Source of the DNA: Pseudomonas sp. FEN
Lineage (GTDB): Bacteria; Pseudomonadota; Gammaproteobacteria; Pseudomonadales; Pseudomonadaceae
Assembly: GCF_904067045.1 (NCBI RefSeq)
Contig: NZ_CAJFDC010000012.1
Location: 438,367 to 502,366, forward strand
Direction of reading: 5' to 3'
DNA length: 64,000 nt
A program made the translations under genes and the position numbers. The notes under the pieces are model-generated. The model saw only the letters and a list, made by a program, of their open reading frames with translations, was not told the origin of the DNA and did not search any database. Positions 18,855 to 28,092 of this stretch are shown here, piece by piece (the stretch's first letter is position 1; every line of letters starts with the position of its first letter).

Positions 18855-19802
18855 CTATCGGATAGATCGGGGTATCAACAGAACCGCCACACCGATGCCG
18901 ACGGCAAACCACAGCGTGGCCAGTCGAAAGAGCAACGTCGCTGCAATGGCCTCGGGGTTCGGCATACCCTTCCAGATAAGTAGAGCGATCATGACCGCTT
19001 CTGTACTGCCCAAACCACCCGGCATAAAGCTCAGTGCACCGGCCAGCATGGATACGGCATAGACAAATATCGCGAACACCAGCGGGATATCCCCGCCCAC
19101 TCCTATCAATATCCGATGCAAGGCAAGCGCTTCCGCCCACCAGGCCAGCAAACTCAAAAAGGTCGCGCCAAGCAACATTCCGGGCGTATGGCATCGCCTT
19201 GCCTGATGTACGACATGACATAGGCTACGTAACAACACGAATGGCTTTGCGTCGGACCTGGGTATTCGTCGCTCAAAGGCGTCGATAAATGCCTTTCGGG
19301 AAAGCACCAGCAGCCCGAATCCCACCAACAATGCGCCGAACAGGATGATTGAACGTGATTCGGGATAAAGGCTGAGGCCGAAAAGCGCCAACACTACCAC
19401 CGCCACCAGATCTGAAAGCCGCTCACTGAACAAGATGGCAAAACTCTGGGCATAGGGAACATGCCATTGTTTAAGCAATACACTGCGCAAGGCCTCACCG
19501 ACCTTGCCCGGTGTCGTGGTAAGAGCAAAACCGGCCAGGTAGATTTTCAAACCCGGCCACCCGGGTAATACATGCCCCAAAGCCCTCAAATAGACCCGCC
19601 ATCGCAAGAATCGCAGGCAGTAGTTGGTCAATACCAACAGCAGTATTACGACAATACCGCCCCCTCCGACGCGGCTCATCGTCCGGTAGACGGCATACCC
19701 GCCGCCCCACAGGGAAAACCCCAAGTAGCCGGTGGCCGAAAGTACGACGGAGCCGATCAATGCCCGATAACGCCAGCCGGATGGAAATATCGATTCGGTC
19801 AT
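18855..19802 (-). CDS. LPG-synthase-like/YbhN integral membrane protein (flippase-like)
   Basis: A 315-residue protein with about eight hydrophobic segments and the hallmarks of the lysylphosphatidylglycerol-synthase membrane family: TTTPGKVGEALRSVLL early and FMPGGLGSTEAVMIALL near the end. Family members are often found in glycan operons and have been proposed to move lipid-linked intermediates across the membrane; that role is inferred here. I chose the ATG at 19802, which overlaps the stop of the SDR gene (ATGA). The longer frame upstream only reads that gene out of phase. Confidence 0.85.
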   Translation of the reverse strand: MTESIFPSGWRYRALIGSVVLSATGYLGFSLWGGGYAVYRTMSRVGGGGIVVILLLVLTNYCLRFLRWRVYLRALGHVLPGWPGLKIYLAGFALTTTPGKVGEALRSVLLKQWHVPYAQSFAILFSERLSDLVAVVVLALFGLSLYPESRSIILFGALLVGFGLLVLSRKAFIDAFERRIPRSDAKPFVLLRSLCHVVHQARRCHTPGMLLGATFLSLLAWWAEALALHRILIGVGGDIPLVFAIFVYAVSMLAGALSFMPGGLGSTEAVMIALLIWKGMPNPEAIAATLLFRLATLWFAVGIGVAVLLIPRSIR

Positions 19803-20527
19803 AGCTTCAGCCTTTTGAACAATGGCTGCGGGATAGAACGAATCGCCAGCATGATGAGCGCCCAGAAACCGGGAACGTAGAGCACCGCAGCCCGACGTTC
19901 GATACCCATCACAATCCGCCGGGCCACCCGATCCGGTTCGGCAACCAGCATCGCGGGGAACTTCAAGCCCTGGGTCATGGGCGTATCGACGAAACCGGGT
20001 TTGATTGTCGTGACATAAACCCCTGCGTTGAATAGACGGGCCCGCAACCCTTCGCAAAATGTCGAAATAGCGGCCTTGGCGGCCCCGTACAAGTAGTTGG
20101 AGGGGCGTCCCCGCTCACCCGCAACCGAGGAGATGACCGCCAACACGCCATGACGCTGCGCCTCCAACTGGTTGGACAGGAGAGTCAACAGCGCGATCAC
20201 CGAAGTACCGTTGTTGGCAAACTCGCGTAGTGACAGGGCAACATCCTGCTCACAGGCCTGTTGGTCCGGTAATGTGCCATGAGCAATCAGCACAATATCG
20301 ATGTGCCCCAACCCCTCCAGACAGTGCCCCAACATGGCCGCATGGGCACCGATGTCGGCGGCATCGATCACCCGGCCTGCGCCTCGGACTCGAAGATCGT
20401 CGGCGACCTGATGCAGCTTCTGGACATTGCGTGCAACCAGGAAAAATTCGCTGCCGTCTAGGGCCCAAAGCTGGGCACATGCCAAGGCAATCGTGGAGGT
20501 GGCGCCCATGACAAGGATCTTCTTCAT
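19799..20527 (-). CDS. SDR oxidoreductase, DprE2-like
   Basis: A 242-residue short-chain dehydrogenase. It has the N-terminal cofactor motif GATSTIA, the NNG-type motif (FANNGTS), an active-site serine in VISSVAGERG and the catalytic Y-x-x-x-K (YLYGAAK). Together with the adjacent DprE1-like oxidase it would convert the 2-keto intermediate of polyprenyl-phosphoryl ribose to the arabinose form, as mycobacterial DprE2 does. It overlaps the DprE1-like gene by 4 bases upstream and the flippase-like gene by 4 bases downstream. Function rests on context as well as fold, because SDRs are numerous. Confidence 0.85.
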   Translation of the reverse strand: MKKILVMGATSTIALACAQLWALDGSEFFLVARNVQKLHQVADDLRVRGAGRVIDAADIGAHAAMLGHCLEGLGHIDIVLIAHGTLPDQQACEQDVALSLREFANNGTSVIALLTLLSNQLEAQRHGVLAVISSVAGERGRPSNYLYGAAKAAISTFCEGLRARLFNAGVYVTTIKPGFVDTPMTQGLKFPAMLVAEPDRVARRIVMGIERRAAVLYVPGFWALIMLAIRSIPQPLFKRLKL

Positions 20528-21876
20528 TGTGTGACACGCTCCCAGAAACGTGAGGACAACGCCGGATCGCGCAGGGCTTGCAAACGTACCCAGGCGGGGT
20601 AAGCCTGACGAAAGTCGTTGCCGCTCATGTGCGCGTCTTTTGCAGGGTACAGTCGGCCTCCCGCCTCTCGGACAATTGCATCCAGGCGTCGAAAGAGCGT
20701 TTGTTCGGGCTTCGCACTCTGTGGAAAATCCAGGGCCAGCGATGTACCCGGCATCGGAAACGACAACAACCCAGGAGACGGGAGGTCGCCACAGCGTTTG
20801 AGTACGGCGAGGAATGAGCCTGTACCGCTGCCGGCTACGGCGTCGAGCAACTCAGCCAGCGCGGCCTCGGCCAAGGCGCTGGGCAGCACGCATTGAAACT
20901 GCTGGAACCCGTGACGCCCGTACATCCGATTCCAGTGCGAGATACGGTCAAGCGGGTAGAAAAAATGTGTGTACGGGCTGACTTCCCGCAACCGGCTTGT
21001 CGGTTGCCGATGCCAATAAAGCCGATTGAAGCCCTTGAGTGACAGACGATTGATCAGAGAAACCGCTGGTGTTATCGGGACGCTCAAACGACTGGGAGTC
21101 TCCACCGTCAACGTCCCATTGCGCGCATGGTCACCCACCACGAAAACACCTCGGCCCAGTTGGTCGCCCTTGGCCATGCAGTCGATCCAGGCAACGCTGT
21201 ATTCATGCAGAGGATCCAGTTCGGTCGCCAGGTGGAAAAACTCATTCAGGTGACCAAAGCGTACGCGCGTGGTTTCGATCTGGCTGGCGACAATGGGTTG
21301 CAAGCGTATACACACCCAACTGATCACACCTGTCAGCCCCAGCCCACCGATAGTGGCGGTAAACCACTCCGGATTCTCCTGCCGCGAACAACGCAGGGGC
21401 GCGCAATCCGAGCGATGGAGTTCAAAACACTGGACCGAATGGCCAAAAGTACCTCGCACATGATGATTCTTGCCATGCACGTCATTGGCGACGGCACCGC
21501 CCAACGTCACGAATTGAGTGCCGGGGGTAACCATCAGAAACCAGCCTCTGGGAATGACCAACTCCAGAATCTCTCCCAGAGTCACTCCGGCCTCCGCGCA
21601 GATTTCTCCATTTTCCCAATCCACCTCGATGAAGCGATTGAGTGGACCCATCAGCAAAACCTGACCGCTACTGGCCAGGCAGCTGTCGCCATAGCTGCGT
21701 CCGTTGCCGAATGGCAGCGTCGTGCCATGCTGGCGAGCCAGGCCACGCAGTTGCTCATCCAGATCATTACGCCAGCGACACGGATGAGCGGTTTGCGGCG
21801 TTTGGGGATAACCGGCCCAGGAGAGCAGAAGGCGACTCACCGCATCGCCCTTGAAATATCCCGATATCTGACACAC
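20524..21876 (-). CDS. FAD-linked oxidase, DprE1-like
   Basis: A 450-residue FAD-binding oxidoreductase. It has the flavin-binding stretch GNGRSYGDSCL, then LGGAVANDVHGKNHH with a DprE1-type VHGKNH flavin motif, and a C-terminal substrate domain with FYPLDRI and YPAKDAHMS. DprE1 oxidises the 2-hydroxyl of decaprenylphosphoryl-ribose. The reading order UbiA, DprE1, DprE2 supports this identity over other FAD-linked sugar oxidases. The start at 21876 has GGGAG at good spacing; a GTG at 21840 is an alternative. It overlaps the SDR gene (ATGA). Confidence 0.88.
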   Translation of the reverse strand: MCQISGYFKGDAVSRLLLSWAGYPQTPQTAHPCRWRNDLDEQLRGLARQHGTTLPFGNGRSYGDSCLASSGQVLLMGPLNRFIEVDWENGEICAEAGVTLGEILELVIPRGWFLMVTPGTQFVTLGGAVANDVHGKNHHVRGTFGHSVQCFELHRSDCAPLRCSRQENPEWFTATIGGLGLTGVISWVCIRLQPIVASQIETTRVRFGHLNEFFHLATELDPLHEYSVAWIDCMAKGDQLGRGVFVVGDHARNGTLTVETPSRLSVPITPAVSLINRLSLKGFNRLYWHRQPTSRLREVSPYTHFFYPLDRISHWNRMYGRHGFQQFQCVLPSALAEAALAELLDAVAGSGTGSFLAVLKRCGDLPSPGLLSFPMPGTSLALDFPQSAKPEQTLFRRLDAIVREAGGRLYPAKDAHMSGNDFRQAYPAWVRLQALRDPALSSRFWERVTQ

Positions 21877-21928
21877 ATGAGCTACTCCCTGCCTTTTCCA
21901 AAATGAAAGAGGATGGCAACGCCAATGT

Positions 21929-23353
21929 TCAAATGGCCATCCAGAAAATCAGACAGAACAGGCCACCGACCGCCAAACTTATATAATCATGAAGTGCAAA
22001 AACGACTGGGTCTTCATTCATCAACCCACGGTGAGTCAGTATCCATATACGAGTAATCCAGAACAGCAATAATGGACAGGCCAGCCAGATAAATTGAGGG
22101 TGAGAATACAATGAGAGCGTGCCACCATCATGGATATACAACACCAGCACCAACACTGACAGATACCCCGACGCCGTTCCCATGGACGACAGCATTTCCA
22201 GATCAACGGTAAAGTAATCACGACCACTGATCGCGCCTTCATTTCCCTTGCTTAACGCAACACTCAGTTCTGAATAACGTTTGACCAAGGCCAGACTGAG
22301 AAACATGAACATCGAGAACGCCAGTATCCAAACGGTTAACTCCAGCCCGAACACCACGCTGCCCGCGACGATGCGGAGGGTATAAAGCAGTGCCAAGGCA
22401 ACCACGTCGAGCGCCATGACCCGTTTCAGTGCCAGCGAATAGCCCAGCGTCAGCAGATAATAGATAACCAGCACCGTCGAGAACTGCCCAGGCAACAACC
22501 ATATCGCCCCGCCAAAAGCGATCGCGAGCAATATCGGAAAAGCCACCAGCCCCGACTGGATCGACAATTCCCCACTGGCAAAGGGTCGTCGATGCTTAGT
22601 GGGGTGTCGTCGATCATCGCCAAGATCGAGTAGATCGTTGAGAATATAGACACCCGATGCACATAATCCAAACAACAGAAACGCCAATACGCCTTTCCAG
22701 AGTAAAGACAGGTTGCCCAACTGATGAGCAGCCAACAAGGGAACAAATATCAACGCGTTCTTCACCCATTGGTGAATCCGCAACGCCTTGCTCCACACCT
22801 TGAAACCAACCGATCTGGAGTGGATAACTTGCTCGACGTTCCCCATCGATCTGGCCGCACGCTCGACGCCTGGAAGCGGATTGACAACATAAGCCAGGTT
22901 GGCGGAACGCCACACAACCAGGTCATCACGGGAATTACCGACATAGTCAAAGCCTTTCTCCCCGTAAAGCTCGACCAGCACATCACGCTTTCGCGTCCCT
23001 GAAAGGTTGCGCTCCGCGCTCGAGGACAACACCTGGTCGAACAACGCGAGATGCCCGGCAATACGATCCACCAGAAAATGATGACTGGCCGTGGCCAGGA
23101 CAACCCTGCGCCCCGTGCGCCGCTGTTCTTCAATCATGGAAATGATCACGGGATCGTAGGGCAACAGCGATACATCGATTTCACTGACGCCAGCCAGATG
23201 TGCTTTCAGATGGGCCTTGCCCTGTCTCAACCAACTCAGTGTTCTGAACAGATTCAGCGGTTGGCTGCGCACAAACGCCATACCGCTTTCCAACAAAAGA
23301 TCGGATCTGAGAAGAGTGCCATCCAAGTCGACGACAAATGGAATGACCGCCAT
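21929..23353 (-). CDS. HAD phosphatase-UbiA prenyltransferase fusion (DPPR-synthase-like)
   Basis: A 474-residue fusion. Residues 1-190 are a HAD hydrolase (nucleophile motif VVDLDGTLLRS, LATASHH, late acidic motif VGNSRDDLVVW). The rest is a UbiA membrane prenyltransferase with motif NDLLDLGDDRRHPTKHRRP, closely like the decaprenyl-phosphate phosphoribosyltransferase of mycobacteria, and a second acidic motif near DYFTVDLEML. The pair could attach phosphoribose from PRPP to a polyprenyl phosphate and remove the 5-phosphate, two steps done by separate proteins in mycobacteria. AAGGA precedes the ATG. It is first in the operon. Confidence 0.87.
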   Translation of the reverse strand: MAVIPFVVDLDGTLLRSDLLLESGMAFVRSQPLNLFRTLSWLRQGKAHLKAHLAGVSEIDVSLLPYDPVIISMIEEQRRTGRRVVLATASHHFLVDRIAGHLALFDQVLSSSAERNLSGTRKRDVLVELYGEKGFDYVGNSRDDLVVWRSANLAYVVNPLPGVERAARSMGNVEQVIHSRSVGFKVWSKALRIHQWVKNALIFVPLLAAHQLGNLSLLWKGVLAFLLFGLCASGVYILNDLLDLGDDRRHPTKHRRPFASGELSIQSGLVAFPILLAIAFGGAIWLLPGQFSTVLVIYYLLTLGYSLALKRVMALDVVALALLYTLRIVAGSVVFGLELTVWILAFSMFMFLSLALVKRYSELSVALSKGNEGAISGRDYFTVDLEMLSSMGTASGYLSVLVLVLYIHDGGTLSLYSHPQFIWLACPLLLFWITRIWILTHRGLMNEDPVVFALHDYISLAVGGLFCLIFWMAI

Positions 23354-23449
23354 ACCTGAATCCTTCCATGAGTTCCAACATTGATTGTATCTGCGACGTA
23401 GGGTGTTGCTGATTGGGCCGAGTCTATGCCTTATCCAAGGAGAGTGTAA

Positions 23450-23465
23450 CTGTCAGAAATAACAG
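23450..23465 (-). promoter_or_regulatory. Imperfect CTGTCA/TGACAG-type dyad upstream of the UbiA gene
   Basis: CTGTCAGAAATAACAG lies about 97 bases upstream of the UbiA start, inside the 323-base gap 23354-23676. It is one base short of the perfect dyad ACTGTCA-GAAA-TGACAGT at 34360 and 35275. The rest of the gap must hold the divergent opgC promoter; I see nothing else in it. Confidence 0.4.
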
Positions 23466-23676
23466 GTATAGACGAATTTATCAGCCTCTACTCGCGAAGC
23501 CACTGACAGCACTGTAAGTCCAGATTCCGGCGTTTGAAGGCCTTGTGACATTCAGTAATACCCCAGTTTTGCAATTCCCTCCCATTCCCGCCAACCTGCA
23601 TGCCGCCGACATACGGCGTGCAATTTCTTACAGCCACAACAGCCCTATTCAACATTCCCCCAAGAGCTTCCCCGTG

Positions 23677-24801
23677 ATGTCCAACGGACGCGATCACCGC
23701 ATCGACTTTTTCCGCGGGTTGGCGCTGATCTTCATTTTCTGGGATCACCTGCCGCAGAACCCTCTCGGCCATTTCACCGTGCGCAATTTCGGTTTCAGCG
23801 ACGCGGCGGAAATCTTCGTCTTCCTCGCCGGGTATGCCGCGATCCTGGCCTACGGCAAGATCGTCCGCCGTGACGGCTATCTGGTTGCCTGCGTGCGCAT
23901 CCTGCGCCGCGCCTGGGTGCTTTATGTTGTGCATATCTTCCTGCTGGCGTTGCTGATGGGCATCGTGTTCTTTGCCAACAGCCAGGTGGAAACCCGTGAC
24001 CTGGTGCAGGAAATGGGCTTGCAGTATTTCCTCACCCATCCGCAGCAGGCACTGGTGGACGAATTGCTGCTGCGCTTCAAACCCAACCTGATGGACCCCC
24101 TGCCGCTGTATATCCTGCTCCTGCTCGGCTTGCCGCTGGTGCTGCCGATGCTGTTGCGCAAGGCCGAATACGTGGTCGGGCTGTCGGTGCTGCTGTACCT
24201 GCTGGCCCCCTGGTTCCAGTGGAACCTGGCCGCCCAGGAGGGCGGCGTGTGGTTCTTCAACCCCCTGGCCTGGCAGTTGTTGTTCGTGCTGGGGAGTGCG
24301 GCGGCGATCCATGGACAGCGCAAGACGCGTCCGCGGACCCGCGCCCTTTCGCGGCAGCCTTTGTTCATGACCTGCGCGGTCTACCTGTTCGCCTGCGCGG
24401 TGATCGCCCTGTCCTGGCGATGGCCGCAGGCCCATGATGCCTTCATGCCCAAGCTCTTGGGCGAATGGCTCTATCCGATCAGCAAGACCGATCTGTCGCC
24501 GGCGCGCTTGCTGCATTTCCTCGCACTGGCCTATGTAGTGGCGACGCTGTTGCCCAAGGATGGCTGGCTGGATCACTGGCTGGCCCGACAGACCTGCCGG
24601 ATGGGCCGTTACTCACTGGAAGTGTTCTGCTTCGGCGTGTTGCTTGCCCCCTTGGCGGACATGTTCAACGCCCAGGCCGGGGATGCCTGGCCGATTCAGC
24701 TGTTCAGCGCACTGCTGGGGGTGGCGTTGATGGCGGCGCTGGCAGGCTGGCTGGACCTCAACCAGCGATTGGGCCAGGGCACAAAGGTGGTCAGCGCCTG
24801 A
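23677..24801 (+). CDS. opgC: OpgC-type membrane acyltransferase
   Basis: A 374-residue polytopic membrane protein with about ten hydrophobic segments. The start DHRIDFFRGLALIFIFWDH and the following GFSDAAEIFVFLAGY are typical of OpgC, which adds succinyl groups to periplasmic glucans. I chose the ATG at 23677 because the conserved N-terminus begins there; the longer frame upstream adds 44 residues without family resemblance. The ribosome-binding site is weak, and a GTG at 23674 is also possible. It is transcribed alone, divergently from the arabinose-donor operon. Confidence 0.9.
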   Translation: MSNGRDHRIDFFRGLALIFIFWDHLPQNPLGHFTVRNFGFSDAAEIFVFLAGYAAILAYGKIVRRDGYLVACVRILRRAWVLYVVHIFLLALLMGIVFFANSQVETRDLVQEMGLQYFLTHPQQALVDELLLRFKPNLMDPLPLYILLLLGLPLVLPMLLRKAEYVVGLSVLLYLLAPWFQWNLAAQEGGVWFFNPLAWQLLFVLGSAAAIHGQRKTRPRTRALSRQPLFMTCAVYLFACAVIALSWRWPQAHDAFMPKLLGEWLYPISKTDLSPARLLHFLALAYVVATLLPKDGWLDHWLARQTCRMGRYSLEVFCFGVLLAPLADMFNAQAGDAWPIQLFSALLGVALMAALAGWLDLNQRLGQGTKVVSA

Positions 24802-24959
24802 CAGGATCGACGTCTTTGTCAGTGCGACGGTCATGCCCTCTGCCCCGGATCAGCGCCAACACACCAATGGCCGATAGAAAAAACCTGACTTGCCTCACAT
24901 ATTCTTCCCCGCCCCCAAGCAGCGTCTAAGCTTCAGGCAAGTGCGATCAATCTGCGTGA

Positions 24960-27900
24960 ATGGATGAATCGACTATGGGCGCTTTATGGCAATCCGATAC
25001 GAGCAAGACTGTGGCGCCAGCCAACAGGGAGGATGAAGCGCCTTTACCGAAAAAACCGCGTAAGCGCAGGCTATGGTGGCGGCTGTTCTGGCTGGTGCTG
25101 CTGATTGCCCTGGTTTTACTGGGGTTTGCCGCCTCGCGGGAAATGCGCAGCTCCAAGCTCCAGGCGCGCGAATTCAGCCGTCTCGCCGCGGACCTGGGCT
25201 ATTCAGTGGCATCCGGCCCCAGCGATTCGATGCTGTATCCCGGCGCCGGACCTTTCGACAAGCGCCTGGGCTACAGCTCGCTCGGCGAATTCCTGCCGCG
25301 CCTGTTGAAACGCAATTACCTGATCGAGGCCCAGGCCCGCTTCTCCCCTGCCCTGCTGGATTACAGCCAGGCCGGTTTCTTCGTGCCCTACAAGGAGAAA
25401 ATCCAGGCGGGGCTGTCGATCACCGATTGCCGCGGCACCGATCTCTACCACTACGACTACCCGCAACAACTGTATGCGAGCTTCGCCGCCATCCCGCCGC
25501 TGGTGGTCAACAGCCTGCTGTTCATCGAAAACCGTGACCTGCTCGACCCGAAACAGCCCGAGGCCAACCCCGCCGTGGACTGGCCACGCTTCGGCAAGGC
25601 GGTGTTGTCGCAGATCGGCAAGGTGCTGCACATCGGTGGCCAGACCGCCGGGGGCAGCACCCTGGCAACCCAGTTGGAAAAATACCGTCACTCGCCGGAC
25701 GGCCTGACCCTCTCCGGCGGTGAAAAGATCCGCCAGATGATTTCCGCCAGCGTGCGCGCCTATCAGGGCGGACCGCGAACCCTGGAAGCCCGGCAGGACG
25801 TGGTGCGCGACTACCTCAACAGCGTGCCGTTGTCCGCCGTCCCCGGCCATGGCGAAGTCCATGGCATGGCCGAAGGCTTGCGGGTCTGGTACGGCGCCGA
25901 TTTCGCCCAGGTCAACGCCCGCTTGAACAGCGTTGCCAGCGATCCCCTGAGCCTGGCCCAACGTGGTCTGGCCCTGCGCGAGGTGTTGTCGCTGATGATT
26001 GCCCAGCGCCGCCCCTCCCACTACCTGGCCCGCGGCCGCGATGAACTGGCCGAACTGACCGACAGCCATATCCGCCTACTGGCCCAGAACGGGGTGATCG
26101 ACGCGCCCCTGGCCGCCGCCGCCCTGGCCAGCAAGGTGACCTACCGCGACTGGCAGCAGGAGCCGACGATCCAGCCGGTGGAGTCGAACAAGGGCATCAG
26201 CGTGGCCCGCAGCCGCCTGTCGGCCATGCTCGACCGGCCGCTCTACGATCTCGACCGCCTTGACCTCTCGGCCACCAGCACCCTGCAGTCGGACTTGCAA
26301 AGCCAGGCCAGCGATTACCTCAAGCGTCTGGCCGACCCCGAGTTCGCCAAGTCCCTGGGCCTGTTGGGCGAACACCTGTTGACTCCGACCAGCACGCAAC
26401 AGGTGCGCTACAGCTTCACCCTCTTCGAACTCACCCCCGACAGTGCACGGGTGCGAGTGCAGACCGACAGCACCGACCAACCTTTCGACATCAATGAAGG
26501 CAGCAAGCTTGAACTGGGCTCCACCGCCAAACTGCGGGTGCTGACCAGCTATCTGCAGATCATCGCCGAACTGCATGATCGTTATGGCAACCAGTCCACC
26601 ACTGAGCTGAAGAAAGTCGCCAATGACGCCCAGGACCCGATCACCCGCTGGGCAGCGGACTATCTGACGCAGAACAGCGACCGTTCCTTGCCGAAAATGC
26701 TCGACGCGGCCCTCAGCCGACAATACTCGGCCAACCCAGGCGAAAGCTTCTTCACCGGCGGCGGCCTGCATCACTTCCACAACTTCCGCAAGGAAGACAA
26801 CGGCCGCAGCCCGACCTTGCGTGAAGCCCTGCGCGAGTCGATCAACCTGCCGTTTATCCGCCTGATGCGCGACCTGGTGCGCTACAGCACCTACCAGGGC
26901 CCGAACAACAGCGCCGAACTGCTCAAGGACGACACTGAGCCACGTCGCCAGGAATACCTGGCGCGCTTCGCCGACCGCGAAGGCACGGCCTTCATGCTGC
27001 GCTTCTGGAAGAAATACCAGAACAAGACATCCCAGGAACGCCTGGACACCTTCCTCGACGGCATGCACCCGACGCCGATTCGCCTCGCCGCCGTGCATCG
27101 CTACCTGCTGCCGAACGCTCCGCAAGCGGCGTTCAACGCCTTCGTGCGGGCCCACCTGAAAACCGAGAAAGTCACCGACGAACGCCTGGCCAAACTGTAC
27201 AAAAGCTACGGTCCCGGCACCTTCGACCTGCCGGACCAGGGTTTTATCGCCAAGGTTCACCCACTGGACCTGTGGCTGCTGGGCTACCTGTTGAACAACC
27301 CCCAGGCACGCTTCAGCCAGGTAGTCGCCGCCAGCGAGTTCGAACGCCAGGAAGTCTACGGCTGGCTGTTCAAGAGCAAGCACAAGAGCGCCCGCGACAG
27401 CCGGATCCGGGTAATGCTGGAAATCGAGGCCTTCCTCGATATCCATCAGCGCTGGCAACAGGTCGGCTACCCCTTCGATCACCTGGTGCCATCGCTGGCG
27501 ACCGCCATCGGCAGCTCCGGCGACCGCCCGGCGGCGCTGGCCGAGCTGGTGGGGATCATTCTCAACGATGGCGTGCGCCTGCCGACACTGCGCATCGACA
27601 CTCTGCACTTCGCCGCCGACACACCCTACGAAACCCGCCTGGTCAACGACCCGGACAAAGGCAAGCGGGTGCTGCCGTCGGAGGTCGCCACGGCCCTGCG
27701 CGAAGCCTTGTCACAAGTGGTGGATGCGGGGACCGCGCGACGGGTCTCCGGCAGTTTCAAACAGCCAGATGGCACACCGCTGGCCATGGGCGGGAAAACC
27801 GGCACCGGTGACAACCGCATCGAGGCCATCGGCCCCGGTGGGCGGGTTTTGAGTTCGAAGTCGATCAACCGGACGGCGACCTTCGTGTTCTATATCGGCG

Positions 27901-28076
27901 ACCATCATTTCGGCACCCTGACCGCGTTCGTGCCAGGGCGCTCGGCCGAGTCGTTCAAATTCACCTCGGCCTTGCCGGTCCAAGTGCTCAAGGGCATGGC
28001 GCCGATCCTGACGCCCTACCTGCAGCCGGGCAGCAATACCTTGTGCAGCGCGCAGAAGGTCGCGCAAACACGCTGA
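24960..28076 (+). CDS. Large GT51 transglycosylase/transpeptidase-like protein
   Basis: A 1038-residue inner-membrane protein with a short cytoplasmic basic tail (KKPRKRR) and one membrane anchor (about residues 42-60). A GT51-like peptidoglycan glycosyltransferase domain follows (FIENRDLLDPKQ, GGSTLATQLEKY). A C-terminal penicillin-binding domain has SxxK (GSTAK), SxN (RESINLP) and KTG (GGKTGTGD). It is longer than ordinary class A PBPs and the GT motifs deviate (ENRDL for EDRxF), so it may be specialised. An ATG at 24975 is an alternative start. Convergent with the NlpC/P60 gene, 16 bases away. Confidence 0.88.
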   Translation: MDESTMGALWQSDTSKTVAPANREDEAPLPKKPRKRRLWWRLFWLVLLIALVLLGFAASREMRSSKLQAREFSRLAADLGYSVASGPSDSMLYPGAGPFDKRLGYSSLGEFLPRLLKRNYLIEAQARFSPALLDYSQAGFFVPYKEKIQAGLSITDCRGTDLYHYDYPQQLYASFAAIPPLVVNSLLFIENRDLLDPKQPEANPAVDWPRFGKAVLSQIGKVLHIGGQTAGGSTLATQLEKYRHSPDGLTLSGGEKIRQMISASVRAYQGGPRTLEARQDVVRDYLNSVPLSAVPGHGEVHGMAEGLRVWYGADFAQVNARLNSVASDPLSLAQRGLALREVLSLMIAQRRPSHYLARGRDELAELTDSHIRLLAQNGVIDAPLAAAALASKVTYRDWQQEPTIQPVESNKGISVARSRLSAMLDRPLYDLDRLDLSATSTLQSDLQSQASDYLKRLADPEFAKSLGLLGEHLLTPTSTQQVRYSFTLFELTPDSARVRVQTDSTDQPFDINEGSKLELGSTAKLRVLTSYLQIIAELHDRYGNQSTTELKKVANDAQDPITRWAADYLTQNSDRSLPKMLDAALSRQYSANPGESFFTGGGLHHFHNFRKEDNGRSPTLREALRESINLPFIRLMRDLVRYSTYQGPNNSAELLKDDTEPRRQEYLARFADREGTAFMLRFWKKYQNKTSQERLDTFLDGMHPTPIRLAAVHRYLLPNAPQAAFNAFVRAHLKTEKVTDERLAKLYKSYGPGTFDLPDQGFIAKVHPLDLWLLGYLLNNPQARFSQVVAASEFERQEVYGWLFKSKHKSARDSRIRVMLEIEAFLDIHQRWQQVGYPFDHLVPSLATAIGSSGDRPAALAELVGIILNDGVRLPTLRIDTLHFAADTPYETRLVNDPDKGKRVLPSEVATALREALSQVVDAGTARRVSGSFKQPDGTPLAMGGKTGTGDNRIEAIGPGGRVLSSKSINRTATFVFYIGDHHFGTLTAFVPGRSAESFKFTSALPVQVLKGMAPILTPYLQPGSNTLCSAQKVAQTR

Positions 28077-28092
28077 CGGCGCGAGAAAAGCC

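Noticed and set aside
24888..24942. Inverted repeat ACTTGCCT/AGGCAAGT before the GT51 gene
   Set aside because: The 39-base spacer is long and the arms short; likely chance.
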